Shown: positions 1 through 7,417 of the stretch, one piece after another | Position numbering within the stretch: position 1 is the stretch's first letter | Layout: each line of letters begins with the position of its first letter | Made by a program: the position numbers and the translations under genes | Notes under the pieces: model-generated | Databases searched by the model: none | Told to the model about the DNA's origin: nothing | The model's input: the letters and a program-made list of their open reading frames with translations, nothing else | From: an uncultured Clostridium sp. | GTDB taxonomy: Bacteria > Bacillota > Clostridia > Clostridiales > Clostridiaceae | DNA: 10,049 bases | Assembly (NCBI RefSeq): GCF_900769625.1 | Contig: NZ_CAAGHK010000001.1 | Location: 1-10,049, forward strand | Direction of reading: 5' to 3'

Positions 1-1
1 A

Positions 2-1315
2 CCTTCATTAATAAAACATACACTGCCGACAGTTATCATGATTATATTTTTTGCAATGTATTCAATTGTTGATGGTATGTTTGTATCAAGATATGTAGGG
101 GCCAATGCATTATCATCTATTAATATCGTATATCCGATGATAAGTCTTCTTATAGGGATAAGTGTTATGCTTGCTACTGGAGGAAATGCAATTGTTTCAA
201 GATTATTAGGTGAGAAACAGGAAATAAAAGCAAGGGAAAGTTTTACTCTTATTGTAGTCAGTGCAGTGATAATTGGAGTAATTATTGCTATAATATCTTT
301 AATTTTTATCAAGCCAATTATATTATTTCTTGGAGCAACAGATACCCTTTATGATTACTGCAGAAATTATTTAGCAATAAATTTATTGTTTACTCCTTTT
401 ATAATATTAAAGCTGCTTTTTGATTATTATTATGTTACTGCTGGAAAATCAGCATTTGGATTATATATATCAGTTCTTGGTGGTGTCATCAACATGGTAC
501 TGGATTATGTATTTATTGCAGTATTCAAGATGGATGTTTCTGGTGCAGCTGCTGCAACTGTTATCGGTTATACTGTACCGGCAGTAATCGGATTATTTTT
601 CTTTGCTGATAAAAAGAATTTAATTCATTTTGTTAAATCAAAGTTTAAAGCTGAAGTATTAAAGGAATCATGTATTAATGGTTCATCGGAAATGGTTACT
701 CAGCTGTCATCGGCAGTTACAACATTTTTATATAATTTAGCAATGCTTAAGTATTTAGGTGAAGCAGGAGTAGCAGCAATTACCGTGATTTTATACATCC
801 AGTTCTTATTATCTGCTGCCTATATAGGTTTTACATCAGGAGTTGCACCAAGAATCGGCTATAATTATGGTGCACAGAATAAAAAGGAAATTCATAAGCT
901 TGTTAAATACAGCTATATTATAATAGGAGTATTTTCAATAATCACATTTATATTTTCTAAAATTATTGAATATCCGCTGACAGCATTATTCTGTGGTAAA
1001 GGTACAGAAATATACTATATAACATTGAACGGATTTAATTTATTTTCAATAAGTTTCTTATTATGCGGAATAAATATATTTACCTGCGGATTGTTTACTG
1101 CTTTTTCAAATGGAAAAGTTTCCGGAATGCTTTCGTTATTCAGAACATTTATCTTTTTTATTATCGGACTATTTGTTCTGCCACAGTTTTTAGGTGTTGA
1201 TGGTGTCTGGCTTATTGCTGCATTCTCAGAAGTTTTATCACTGATTTTATCGGCAGCTGTTTTATTTAAATACCGATATGCGTATGGATATCATGCAGGT
1301 GCTGTTAACATATAA
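2..1315 (+). CDS. MATE family multidrug/toxin efflux transporter, 5' partial
   Basis: Integral membrane pump of the MATE family, expected to export cationic drugs or metabolites in exchange for Na+ or H+. The reading frame is open from base 2 to the stop at 1313-1315. The ATG at 38 is internal: residues before it (PSLIKHTLPTVI) continue the usual MATE first helix and no ribosome binding site precedes it, so the true start lies left of the window. Visible family features are YSIVDGMFVSRYVG in helix 1, GGNAIVSRLLGE after helix 2, a long series of hydrophobic helices, and the second-half repeat beginning near SSEMVTQLSSAVTTFLYNL. About 438 residues remain, so probably only a short N-terminal piece is missing. 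The C-terminus is complete. The subgroup (MepA-like or DinF-like) and substrate cannot be assigned. It appears to be transcribed alone, since a terminator-like hairpin follows at 1420. Confidence 0.93.
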   Translation, partial: PSLIKHTLPTVIMIIFFAMYSIVDGMFVSRYVGANALSSINIVYPMISLLIGISVMLATGGNAIVSRLLGEKQEIKARESFTLIVVSAVIIGVIIAIISLIFIKPIILFLGATDTLYDYCRNYLAINLLFTPFIILKLLFDYYYVTAGKSAFGLYISVLGGVINMVLDYVFIAVFKMDVSGAAAATVIGYTVPAVIGLFFFADKKNLIHFVKSKFKAEVLKESCINGSSEMVTQLSSAVTTFLYNLAMLKYLGEAGVAAITVILYIQFLLSAAYIGFTSGVAPRIGYNYGAQNKKEIHKLVKYSYIIIGVFSIITFIFSKIIEYPLTALFCGKGTEIYYITLNGFNLFSISFLLCGINIFTCGLFTAFSNGKVSGMLSLFRTFIFFIIGLFVLPQFLGVDGVWLIAAFSEVLSLILSAAVLFKYRYAYGYHAGAVNI

Positions 1316-1363
1316 CTTTTTCAAAATTCTTTAAATGATTAAGACAATAAATACATAATGATG

Positions 1364-1457
1364 TATAATATAAGTATAACTATGGCAATAATGTTACTGG
1401 CATTATTACTATCTGAAAAAAGTTCTTTAAGATATGCTGATCTAAAGGGCTTTTTTT
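1364..1457 (+). ncRNA. possible small RNA gene or 3' UTR fragment
   Basis: AAGACA at 1341-1346 and TATAAT at 1364-1369 are 17 bases apart, which would start a transcript near 1376. It would run about 80 bases to the U-tract of the terminator at 1420-1457. A second hairpin, AATAATG (1387-1393) with CATTATT (1401-1407), lies in between. The simpler reading is that this is the 3' untranslated tail of the MATE mRNA, whose stop codon is only 105 bases before the terminator hairpin. The -35 is weak (4 of 6), so this is tentative. Confidence 0.25.
1420..1457 (+). terminator. intrinsic terminator downstream of MATE gene
   Basis: AAGTTCTTTAAGAT at 1420-1433 pairs with ATCTAAAGGGCTT at 1440-1452. Two U-G pairs and one bulged A are needed, and the loop is six bases. 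A run of seven T follows at 1451-1457. It is the first good terminator after the MATE stop. Confidence 0.75.
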
Positions 1458-1583
1458 ATGTTAAAATTTATCACCTGCTGTGATTATCTGAAATTGTTTT
1501 GTTTGATGGATATACTGCTAGAAATGTCTTAAGATATAAGTTCTAATGTAGTAATTAAAAAATCCTTAAAGGATTTTCACTAA

Positions 1584-1611
1584 AATTGTCAATTGTCCAA
1601 TGTTAATTGTC
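1584..1611. repeat. tandem heptamer AATTGTC, four units, one degenerate
   Basis: AATTGTC occurs at 1584-1590, 1591-1597 and 1605-1611. The unit between them (1598-1604, CAATGTT) is degenerate, so the spacing is exactly 7 bases. The word AATTGTCCAAT at 1591-1601 recurs at 8001-8011, and the complement GACAATT occurs at 8131-8137, all in intergenic DNA. This looks like a short dispersed intergenic repeat. Its function is unknown. Confidence 0.5.
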
Positions 1612-1672
1612 ACTTGAAACATATATAAAGTTAATATTATATTAAGAATTATAGTGTAAAATTATATTAATC

Positions 1673-1700
1673 CAATAAAATTGTAATTAGAATTTTATTG
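1673..1700. repeat. perfect 10-bp inverted repeat over the xpaC -35 region
   Basis: CAATAAAATT at 1673-1682 and AATTTTATTG at 1691-1700 are exact reverse complements with an 8-base gap. The repeat spans the -35 hexamer (1681-1686) and most of the spacer of the promoter below, a position suited to a repressor operator. In such AT-rich DNA a chance origin is possible. There is no U-tract, so it is not a terminator. Confidence 0.45.
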
Positions 1701-1709
1701 ATTTATAAT
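1681..1709 (+). promoter_or_regulatory. sigma-A-like promoter of the xpaC-telA unit
   Basis: TTGTAA at 1681-1686 and a consensus TATAAT at 1704-1709 are separated by 17 bases. Transcription would start near 1716, leaving a leader of about 28 bases with the ribosome binding site at 1732-1737. A weaker alternative is TTGAAA at 1614-1619 with TATATT at 1638-1643. Confidence 0.6.
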
Positions 1710-1731
1710 TACATTAAGCGGACATATGAAT

Positions 1732-1737
1732 GGGAGG
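1732..1737 (+). promoter_or_regulatory. ribosome binding site that fixes the xpaC start at 1744
   Basis: GGGAGG lies six bases before the ATG at 1744. It lies inside the frame that would be translated from the upstream in-frame ATG at 1726, and nothing resembling a ribosome binding site precedes 1726. Hence 1744 is preferred. Confidence 0.8.
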
Positions 1738-1743
1738 AATATT

Positions 1744-2979
1744 ATGAACAATAATGATTTTTTTGATTTTGAAAATCAGATAGAAAATGCAATAAATAAT
1801 GCTTTCAAGTACATAGATAAAGCAAACAAGACAGCTACTGATGTGCGTAATAATGTGATGAACAGTATTAATGATGCAGCAGAGGATACAATCAGTGGTA
1901 TGAAGACAAAATTTAAAGAAACATCAGATGGAATTGACAAGACGTTTCAGAATATGTCTAAAAAATTTGAAGATGGCATCAACCAAGGTATAAGTAAATT
2001 AAATAAGAAAGACCACAAGGAACAGTACAGATACATCGCCAAAAATCCTGCTGGCAAATATAAAGGTATTATTTATAGTGTTCTTGGGATAATAGGGTGT
2101 GTAGCCTTTGCATTAAGTTTTATTGTTTGTTCATTTTTGGCAATGCTTAATATTATATTAATTAGTGCTATTTTCAAAGTCACTCTGATTGTACTTTTTG
2201 TATTCTTCCTGTGCTGTACCTACCTGACAGTAATAGGAGGCAGAGTTAAAAAGAGAACTGAAAGATTTAATAAATATGCAGAAATTTTACGTAGTAAAAA
2301 TTACAGTGAAATCAAGACTCTTGCCGAAGCAGTTTCAAAGAAGAACAAATATGTAGTCAGAGATCTTGAAAACATGATGGAGCTTGCAATGTTTAAAGAG
2401 GGACATATAAGTGATGACAAATCATATTTTATGCTTGGAAACGAAGTATATCAAGAATACCTCAATTCATTAAAATCCTATAGTGAAAGAGAAAAAGCAG
2501 AATCTCTGCATGAAAATATTTCACAGGATGCATCTAATAGTGAATTAAAGAAGGTAATTGATAGCGGCGAAAAGTATATTACAGAAATAGATACTATAAA
2601 TTATTCACTGCGTGGTAATGATATCTGTCCAAAACTTAGTGAAATGAGCAGCGTTACAAAAAATATAATTGATACAGTAAGAAATAACCCTGACAAACTG
2701 CCTCTTGTGAAAAAGTTTTTCAATCATTACCTTCCAATATCGTTAAAGCTTATTAATTCTTATAAGGAATTAAATGATCAGACTATTGAAGGTGAAAACA
2801 TTAGAAAAGCTAAACATGAAATTGAAATCAGCATCAATCTTATAAACACAGCATTTAAGAAACTGCTGGATAATCTGTTTGAGGATGTTGTTTTAGATGT
2901 TTCATCGGATATTTCAGTACTGGAGACACTGTTTAATCAGGAAGGCTTAACTGACGATGATTTTAAAAAGAAGAAGTAG
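1744..2979 (+). CDS. xpaC: XpaC-like membrane protein (5-bromo-4-chloroindolyl phosphate hydrolysis family)
   Basis: A 411-residue protein that I assign to the XpaC family, mainly from its central and C-terminal pattern and from the TelA-family gene next to it. Residues 1-95 are polar, Asn-rich and helical, with no signal peptide. Residues about 108-166 form two adjacent membrane helices, then a basic RVKKRTERF segment. The cytoplasmic half has the family-like stretch FMLGNEVYQEYL (229-240) and LPLVKKFFNHYLPISLKL (319-336). The C-terminus is helical and ends in DDDFKKKK. The family name comes from a hydrolysis phenotype in Bacillus; no catalytic motif is visible, and its role is not established. 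In Bacillus subtilis xpaC stands beside yaaN (TelA family), the same order as here. A 79-base gap with its own ribosome binding site separates it from telA; the two probably share an mRNA. Confidence 0.82.
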   Translation: MNNNDFFDFENQIENAINNAFKYIDKANKTATDVRNNVMNSINDAAEDTISGMKTKFKETSDGIDKTFQNMSKKFEDGINQGISKLNKKDHKEQYRYIAKNPAGKYKGIIYSVLGIIGCVAFALSFIVCSFLAMLNIILISAIFKVTLIVLFVFFLCCTYLTVIGGRVKKRTERFNKYAEILRSKNYSEIKTLAEAVSKKNKYVVRDLENMMELAMFKEGHISDDKSYFMLGNEVYQEYLNSLKSYSEREKAESLHENISQDASNSELKKVIDSGEKYITEIDTINYSLRGNDICPKLSEMSSVTKNIIDTVRNNPDKLPLVKKFFNHYLPISLKLINSYKELNDQTIEGENIRKAKHEIEISINLINTAFKKLLDNLFEDVVLDVSSDISVLETLFNQEGLTDDDFKKKK

Positions 2980-2984
2980 TTTCA

Positions 2985-3036
2985 TTGCTTAGATAAAGAA
3001 TTAAATTATAGTTACAGATTAATAAATACTAGTATT
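2985..3036 (+). promoter_or_regulatory. xpaC-telA gap: possible internal promoter and 12-bp palindrome
   Basis: The 79-base gap has no terminator. It holds TTGCTT (2985-2990) and TATAGT (3007-3012) with a 16-base spacer, and a perfect palindrome AATACTAGTATT at 3025-3036. These could allow telA some expression of its own. Both elements are weak, and read-through from xpaC is the default assumption. Confidence 0.25.
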
Positions 3037-3058
3037 AACATAAAAGGGAGGATACAAT

Positions 3059-4243
3059 ATGAACGATAACTATGAAAATAACAATAATAACAATTTTAAT
3101 GATGATTTTTTTAAAAAGGAGCCACAGCCAAGCCTTACATTTGAGCCGGCTTTTGAAGAGGATACAACTCCTGCTGTAAATTCACTTAATAATGAAAAGC
3201 CGATAGAGCAGGAAGACGATCTTTTAAATCCTGAAGAAAAGAAGATGGTTGATGACTTTGTTGAAAAAATAGACTTAAGCAATTCTAATTCAATACTGCA
3301 ATATGGTGTAGGAGCGCAGAAAAAGATAGCAGACTTTTCTCAGTCTGCTTTGAATAATGTAAGGACAAAAGACTTAGGTACAATTGGCGATATGCTTTCA
3401 AGTGTTGTTAGTGAACTTAAGGATTTTGAAAAGACTGAAGAGAAAAAAGGAATTCTGGGAATTTTCAAAAAGCCTGTTCAAAAAATAGACTCGATGAAAA
3501 GCAAATATACTAAAGTTGAAGAAAATATCGATAATATATGTACAGCACTGGAAAATCATCAGGTACAGCTTTTGAAAGATATATCTATGCTTGATAAAAT
3601 GTATGAAACTAACAAAGTATACTTTAAGGAATTATATATGTATATACTAGCAGGAAAGAAGAAACTGCAAAAAGCAAGAGAAATTGAACTTCCTAAACTG
3701 GTAGAAAAGGCAAGACTCAGCGGACACCCACAGGATGCACAGGAAGTAAGTGATTTTACTTCTTTATGTGACAGATTTGAAAAGAAAATATATGATCTTG
3801 AATTGACAAAAACAATTTCCCTGCAGATGGCTCCACAGATAAGACTTGTACAGAATAATGATACATTGATGTCTGAAAAAATACAGTCAACTATCGTAAA
3901 TACTATTCCTTTATGGAAGAGTCAGATTGTACTTGCTTTAGGACTAGCACATTCAACTAATGCCATTAAAGTGCAGAATGAAGTTACAAATATGACCAAT
4001 GAACTTCTTCGTAAAAATGCCGAAACACTGAAAATGTCAACTATTGAAACTGCCAAAGCGGCTGAACGTGGCATAGTAGATATTGATACCTTAAAAAATA
4101 CCAATGAATCATTGATATCTACTTTAGATGAAGTACTTAGAATTCAAACTGAAGGAAGACAGAAGCGTCAGGAAGCGCAGGCAGAACTTCATAATATTGA
4201 AGAACAGCTTAAACAGAAACTATTATCTATCAGCAGAAAATAG
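3059..4243 (+). CDS. telA: TelA/YaaN family toxic anion resistance protein
   Basis: A 394-residue soluble protein of the TelA family, linked by homologues to tellurite and other toxic-anion or envelope-stress resistance; the biochemical activity is unknown. Residues 1-60 are acidic, Asn-rich and probably disordered (a six-Asn run is included). From about 62 to the end the protein is almost wholly alpha-helical, with family-like segments AQKKIADFSQSAL (86-98), SMLDKMYETNKVYFKELYMY (176-195), QIRLVQNND (260-268), IPLWKSQIVLALGL (283-296), and ERGIVDIDTLKNTNESLI (336-353). The C-terminal 30 residues look like coiled coil. There is no membrane segment, so contact with the membrane would be through its XpaC-like partner (inference). 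AGGGAGG at 3045-3051 lies seven bases before the ATG. Length is normal for the family. Confidence 0.93.
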   Translation: MNDNYENNNNNNFNDDFFKKEPQPSLTFEPAFEEDTTPAVNSLNNEKPIEQEDDLLNPEEKKMVDDFVEKIDLSNSNSILQYGVGAQKKIADFSQSALNNVRTKDLGTIGDMLSSVVSELKDFEKTEEKKGILGIFKKPVQKIDSMKSKYTKVEENIDNICTALENHQVQLLKDISMLDKMYETNKVYFKELYMYILAGKKKLQKAREIELPKLVEKARLSGHPQDAQEVSDFTSLCDRFEKKIYDLELTKTISLQMAPQIRLVQNNDTLMSEKIQSTIVNTIPLWKSQIVLALGLAHSTNAIKVQNEVTNMTNELLRKNAETLKMSTIETAKAAERGIVDIDTLKNTNESLISTLDEVLRIQTEGRQKRQEAQAELHNIEEQLKQKLLSISRK

Positions 4244-4258
4244 AATATTATAATTTTT

Positions 4259-4302
4259 AAATACGTTAAAGATATATAAAGTATTTTTGACGTATTTTTT
4301 TT
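4259..4302 (+). terminator. strong intrinsic terminator after telA
   Basis: AAATACGTTAAAGATA (4259-4274) pairs over 16 positions with TATTTTTGACGTATTT (4282-4297), including two G-U pairs, around a 7-base loop. A run of eight T occupies 4295-4302. It lies 16 bases after the telA stop and closes the two-gene unit. Confidence 0.88.
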
Positions 4303-4433
4303 GTTTTATTTTTATCATATTTTTAAATTATATAAATTTATAGAAAAACTGATCTAGCACTACCAAATTAAGCTTAAATTTGACATATTTGCTTATAATT
4401 AAATTGGATATACTGGAATAATATATAAATATA

Positions 4434-4442
4434 TGATATAAT
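4434..4442 (+). promoter_or_regulatory. extended -10 promoter of the chemoreceptor gene
   Basis: TGATATAAT at 4434-4442 is an exact extended -10 element with only a poor -35 (CTGGAA at 4413-4418). The start would be near 4449 and the ribosome binding site at 4464-4471. The same nine bases precede the next gene, at 6577-6585. An upstream TTGACA at 4380-4385 has no -10 at a workable distance. I see no convincing sigma-D (flagellar) promoter. Confidence 0.45.
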
Positions 4443-4476
4443 ATTACAATAATGACTTATTAAAGGGGGAGAACAA

Positions 4477-6486
4477 ATGAACAAAATTTTAAAAAATACT
4501 GGCAATAAAATAATGCTCTACATAATTACTTTGGTAATTGGAATATGTTTTATTTTATCTTATATGTCATATTATAAGACTAAAGAAAATATATTAATGA
4601 CAACAAAAGAAAACTTAATTGCGAGAACAAAAGACAGTGCTTCATCTGTTGAAAGAGAATTTTACTATAGAACAGAGCAATTAAGTAATATGGCAGCTTT
4701 ACAAGAAATCATATCTATGGACTGGAGCATTCAAAAACCAGTGCTGGTTGAACAAACAGAAAAGTGGAAATTTGATGGTATCTTCATTTTAGATACTAAC
4801 GGGTATGGGTATTATCCAACCAATTCAGAAATTGTAGATCAATCAAAAGATGAATTCTTTGCAATGATTAAAGAAAATGGAACATTAATAACTGAACCTT
4901 ATATTAGACATGAAGAAAAAGAATCTATAACTACAATTGTAGTTTCAATAAAAGATAATGACGGTAGTGTAGTTGGATATTTATGTGGAACAATAAACCT
5001 AGAAGATATAAATAAAATTGTACAGTCAATTAAAATTGGTAACGATGGTTATGCATTTTTAATTAATGATAATGGAAAGTTTGTTGCTCACAATAATATG
5101 GATCTTGTATTTAATGAAACTAGTTTTGAAAACGCTTTAAATGAAAGTAATGATGAAAAGAGCAATAGTTTATTACAAGATTTATTTACAAGAATATCAT
5201 CAGACAAGGAAGATGTTGAAGAAATAAAATTAAAAGATTCAGATATATATATATCTTATACTCCTGTAAATAATACTCCATGGTCGCTTGGTATTGTAGC
5301 TTCTTCAAAAGAAGTGTTAGGTGGAATTCATAAAATGGCATTTCTGCAAATCATTTTAGCTGTAATCTTTATGGCTGTTGGAATAATTATATCATTATTT
5401 ATCAGAAAGTATTTATCGCTTAAAATTAGTACTATAGAACAATATTCAGAAGAATTATCTTCATATAACCTGTCTTATAGAGGAGAAGCAAATATCAAAG
5501 ATGATTTCGGACAAGTTATTGAAAGTTTAAATTCCGGGGTAGAGGTTCTAGGAGATACAATCAGCCAAGTAAAATCAAACAGTAATGAAATATGTGGCAG
5601 CTGCAGAGAAATCGATAATGAAATTAATGAAATATCCATTGATTTAGAGCAGGCAGCAGCTACTACAGAAGAAATTTCCGCAAGCATGGAACAATGTAAT
5701 GCTTCGCTACAGGAAGTATACGGTATTACATCAGATGTAAATAATTCTGTCAAAACATATGATGTACAAGCTAATAAAAGTATGGATACAGCTGATAATA
5801 TTGAAAAAGAAGCTGAAAAAATGCATGGTGAAGCAATTAAGTCTAAAGAAAACATCGAAGAAATATACAGTAAATGCAGTGAAAAGCTAAAACAAGCATT
5901 AACAAAAATTTCAGTAGTCAAAAATATTGCAACAATGTCAGACAGTATTTTAGAGATATCAGAAGAAACAAACCTGTTATCATTAAATGCATCAATTGAA
6001 GCTGCTCGTGCTGGTGAACATGGAAGGGGATTTGCAATAGTTGCTGACGAAGTGAGAAAGTTATCAGAAGAAAGTTCAAAAGCAGTAAGCAGTATTCAGG
6101 ATAACATCAATGATGCTATGAATGCAGTAGAAGAATTATCTTCAGCTTCATCAGAATTATTAAATATTGTTGAAAAAAATATACTAAATGATTATGAAAA
6201 ATTAATAGGTATCACAGTATCTTATAAAAATTCCGGAAGTAATGTAAAAGAAATCGCTAATGAATTCCTTACAGCTTCAGAATCTATATCTGAAGCAATG
6301 AATGAAATATCAATGAGCATTGGTGAACTTACGGAAGCAGTATCAGCAGTAACAGAATCTTCGGCTACAATCTCAGGTAATATGAATAATATAAATTCTA
6401 AAACAGATAAGATTGTAAACTATTCTAAAGAAAATATGGATAAATCATTGCATCTTTCAGAACTAGTTAATAAATTTAAGATATAA
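4477..6486 (+). CDS. methyl-accepting chemotaxis protein with dCache sensor
   Basis: A 669-residue transmembrane chemoreceptor that would signal through CheA/CheW. A first membrane helix spans about 13-33 and the extracellular dCache-type sensor about 35-285. Typical elements of that fold are FDGIFILDTNGYGYYPTN, TEPYIRHEEKESITTIVVSI and GNDGYAFLINDNGKFVAH. The second helix is about 288-309, followed by a HAMP-like segment (310-365) and a long coiled-coil signalling domain. The conserved hairpin tip is ETNLLSLNASIEAARAGEHG (497-516), followed by GRGFAIVADEVRKLSEES (516-533). I do not see the RxWY amino-acid-binding signature of some dCache sensors, so the ligand is unknown. The C-terminus ends SELVNKFKI without a CheR-binding pentapeptide. 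AGGGGGAG at 4464-4471 precedes the ATG by five bases. No che or flagellar gene is in the window, so it is an orphan receptor, alone between a promoter and a terminator. Confidence 0.95.
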   Translation: MNKILKNTGNKIMLYIITLVIGICFILSYMSYYKTKENILMTTKENLIARTKDSASSVEREFYYRTEQLSNMAALQEIISMDWSIQKPVLVEQTEKWKFDGIFILDTNGYGYYPTNSEIVDQSKDEFFAMIKENGTLITEPYIRHEEKESITTIVVSIKDNDGSVVGYLCGTINLEDINKIVQSIKIGNDGYAFLINDNGKFVAHNNMDLVFNETSFENALNESNDEKSNSLLQDLFTRISSDKEDVEEIKLKDSDIYISYTPVNNTPWSLGIVASSKEVLGGIHKMAFLQIILAVIFMAVGIIISLFIRKYLSLKISTIEQYSEELSSYNLSYRGEANIKDDFGQVIESLNSGVEVLGDTISQVKSNSNEICGSCREIDNEINEISIDLEQAAATTEEISASMEQCNASLQEVYGITSDVNNSVKTYDVQANKSMDTADNIEKEAEKMHGEAIKSKENIEEIYSKCSEKLKQALTKISVVKNIATMSDSILEISEETNLLSLNASIEAARAGEHGRGFAIVADEVRKLSEESSKAVSSIQDNINDAMNAVEELSSASSELLNIVEKNILNDYEKLIGITVSYKNSGSNVKEIANEFLTASESISEAMNEISMSIGELTEAVSAVTESSATISGNMNNINSKTDKIVNYSKENMDKSLHLSELVNKFKI

Positions 6487-6495
6487 AAAATCAAC

Positions 6496-6533
6496 TATAA
6501 AATAAGCTCTGCACAAGCAGGGCTTATTTTATA
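6496..6533 (+). terminator. intrinsic terminator after the chemoreceptor gene
   Basis: TATAAAATAAGCTCTGC (6496-6512) pairs with GCAGGGCTTATTTTATA (6517-6533), 17 bp with one U-G pair, around the tetraloop ACAA. The descending arm supplies the T-rich tract. It begins nine bases after the stop codon. Confidence 0.88.
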
Positions 6534-6576
6534 TATAATGACTAAAAGATAGATATAGCCTAGATAGCATATGTTT

Positions 6577-6585
6577 TGATATAAT
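6577..6585 (+). promoter_or_regulatory. extended -10 promoter of the 191-aa gene
   Basis: TGATATAAT is identical to the element ahead of the chemoreceptor gene, with no recognisable -35. A start near 6592 would give a leader of about 49 bases that includes AAAGGAG at 6625-6631. Confidence 0.45.
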
Positions 6586-6640
6586 AAAACATTGGGAACA
6601 TATTAATAATAATTCATAAATGACAAAGGAGAAAATATAA

Positions 6641-7216
6641 ATGAATGACATGTACATATTTCTTTATTTACTTTTAGTAACTGCATTGTTTATAGTATTA
6701 TATTTATTTATAAGATTTGTATTATCTGAAAAACGATCTTTTACTTTTGAAATTATAAGCATTCCGCTAGGGATTTTTAAATTTGATAAAAGAGACGAAT
6801 TTCTCAAGGTGAAAAATAACGAGGCAAATAAGCCTTTAGATAAACTCGAAATAGAAAATGATAAAACTTTTTCAGCAGATAAAATTGAAAGAGAAAATAC
6901 TGCTCAAGGCATCTCATTGATAACTGATATTGATGAAATGGATTCCAATAAACGTGCTGATATTATAGAAGAAACAGCAAAAGAGGAATATGAGGACAAG
7001 CTGTTATCTGAAAATATAAAACCTTCCGAATACAATACTGATATTCTCAAGAAATTTGAAGATGAGTACAATGAAGAAGATATTGTATACTGGACTGCCA
7101 GTGGCAAAGCATATCATACATCAAAAAAATGTCGAACACTTTCCAGAAGCAAGGTAATATTTAATGGTACTATTGAAGACAGTGGACGATTTGTAAAGTG
7201 TATACATTGCAGATAG
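6641..7216 (+). CDS. membrane-anchored protein with C-terminal His/Cys motif, function unknown
   Basis: A 191-residue protein. One N-terminal membrane helix (about 5-27) is followed by a basic patch and a long acidic, Lys/Glu-rich linker (about 50-145), probably flexible. The last 45 residues form a small domain, VYWTASGKAYHTSKKCRTL then FVKCIHCR, with His159, Cys164, Cys187 and Cys190. This matches the short motif (Y-H-x4-C ... C-x2-C) found at the C-terminus of many Firmicutes exported or membrane proteins, which I expect to bind one metal ion such as zinc; that is inference. Orientation is uncertain: the positive residues after the helix favour a cytoplasmic C-terminus. AAAGGAG at 6625-6631 lies nine bases before the ATG; the next Met (codon 4) would be too far from it. 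It stands alone between its own promoter and a terminator. Confidence 0.85.
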   Translation: MNDMYIFLYLLLVTALFIVLYLFIRFVLSEKRSFTFEIISIPLGIFKFDKRDEFLKVKNNEANKPLDKLEIENDKTFSADKIERENTAQGISLITDIDEMDSNKRADIIEETAKEEYEDKLLSENIKPSEYNTDILKKFEDEYNEEDIVYWTASGKAYHTSKKCRTLSRSKVIFNGTIEDSGRFVKCIHCR

Positions 7217-7300
7217 TAAACATAAAATTATATTCAGGTACTTTGATATATAAATCGCTATATGCCTGATTGGTTAGTTCTTTTTAATTTTTAACTGTAA

Positions 7301-7359
7301 TATAGAAAAAACACCTATATGAGTATATAATATATCACTCATATAGGTGTTTTTCTATA
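7301..7359. terminator. bidirectional terminator between convergent genes
   Basis: AAAAACACCTATATGAGT (7307-7324) and ACTCATATAGGTGTTTTT (7337-7354) are an exact 18-bp inverted repeat around a 12-base loop. With one bulged A the pairing extends to about 23 bp. The A-run on one side and T-run on the other make it a terminator in both directions, serving the 191-aa gene on plus and the 186-aa gene on minus. Confidence 0.9.
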
Positions 7360-7417
7360 TAAATCTAATAATAGCAGCATTTATTATTGTTTTATTAATC
7401 TTTTTATGGATGCTTTT

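Larger units (their letters stand above)
1316..1743. other. 428-base gene-free stretch between MATE gene and xpaC-like gene
   Basis: No supported gene here. It holds a TATAAT at 1364-1369, an intrinsic terminator at 1420-1457, a 9-bp palindrome AAAATCCTT-A-AAGGATTTT at 1559-1577, heptamer repeats AATTGTC at 1584-1611, and the xpaC promoter with an overlapping inverted repeat at 1673-1709. An ATG at 1382 opens a 33-codon frame without a ribosome binding site that runs through the terminator hairpin, so it was not called. Confidence 0.7.

Noticed and set aside
1382..1483. 33-codon frame beginning MAIMLLALLLSEK after the MATE gene
   Set aside because: No ribosome binding site, and it runs straight through a strong terminator hairpin. 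The hydrophobic start is explained by the AT-rich hairpin sequence.
4380..4399. TTGACA plus TATAAT upstream of the chemoreceptor as a promoter
   Set aside because: The hexamers are only eight bases apart, far too close for a sigma-A promoter.
5475..5921. 148-codon minus-strand frame inside the chemoreceptor gene
   Set aside because: Antisense shadow of the helical, low-complexity signalling domain, with no ribosome binding site or independent features. The other antisense frames at 3070-3282, 3922-4104, 6904-7107 and 9388-9633 were rejected for the same reason.
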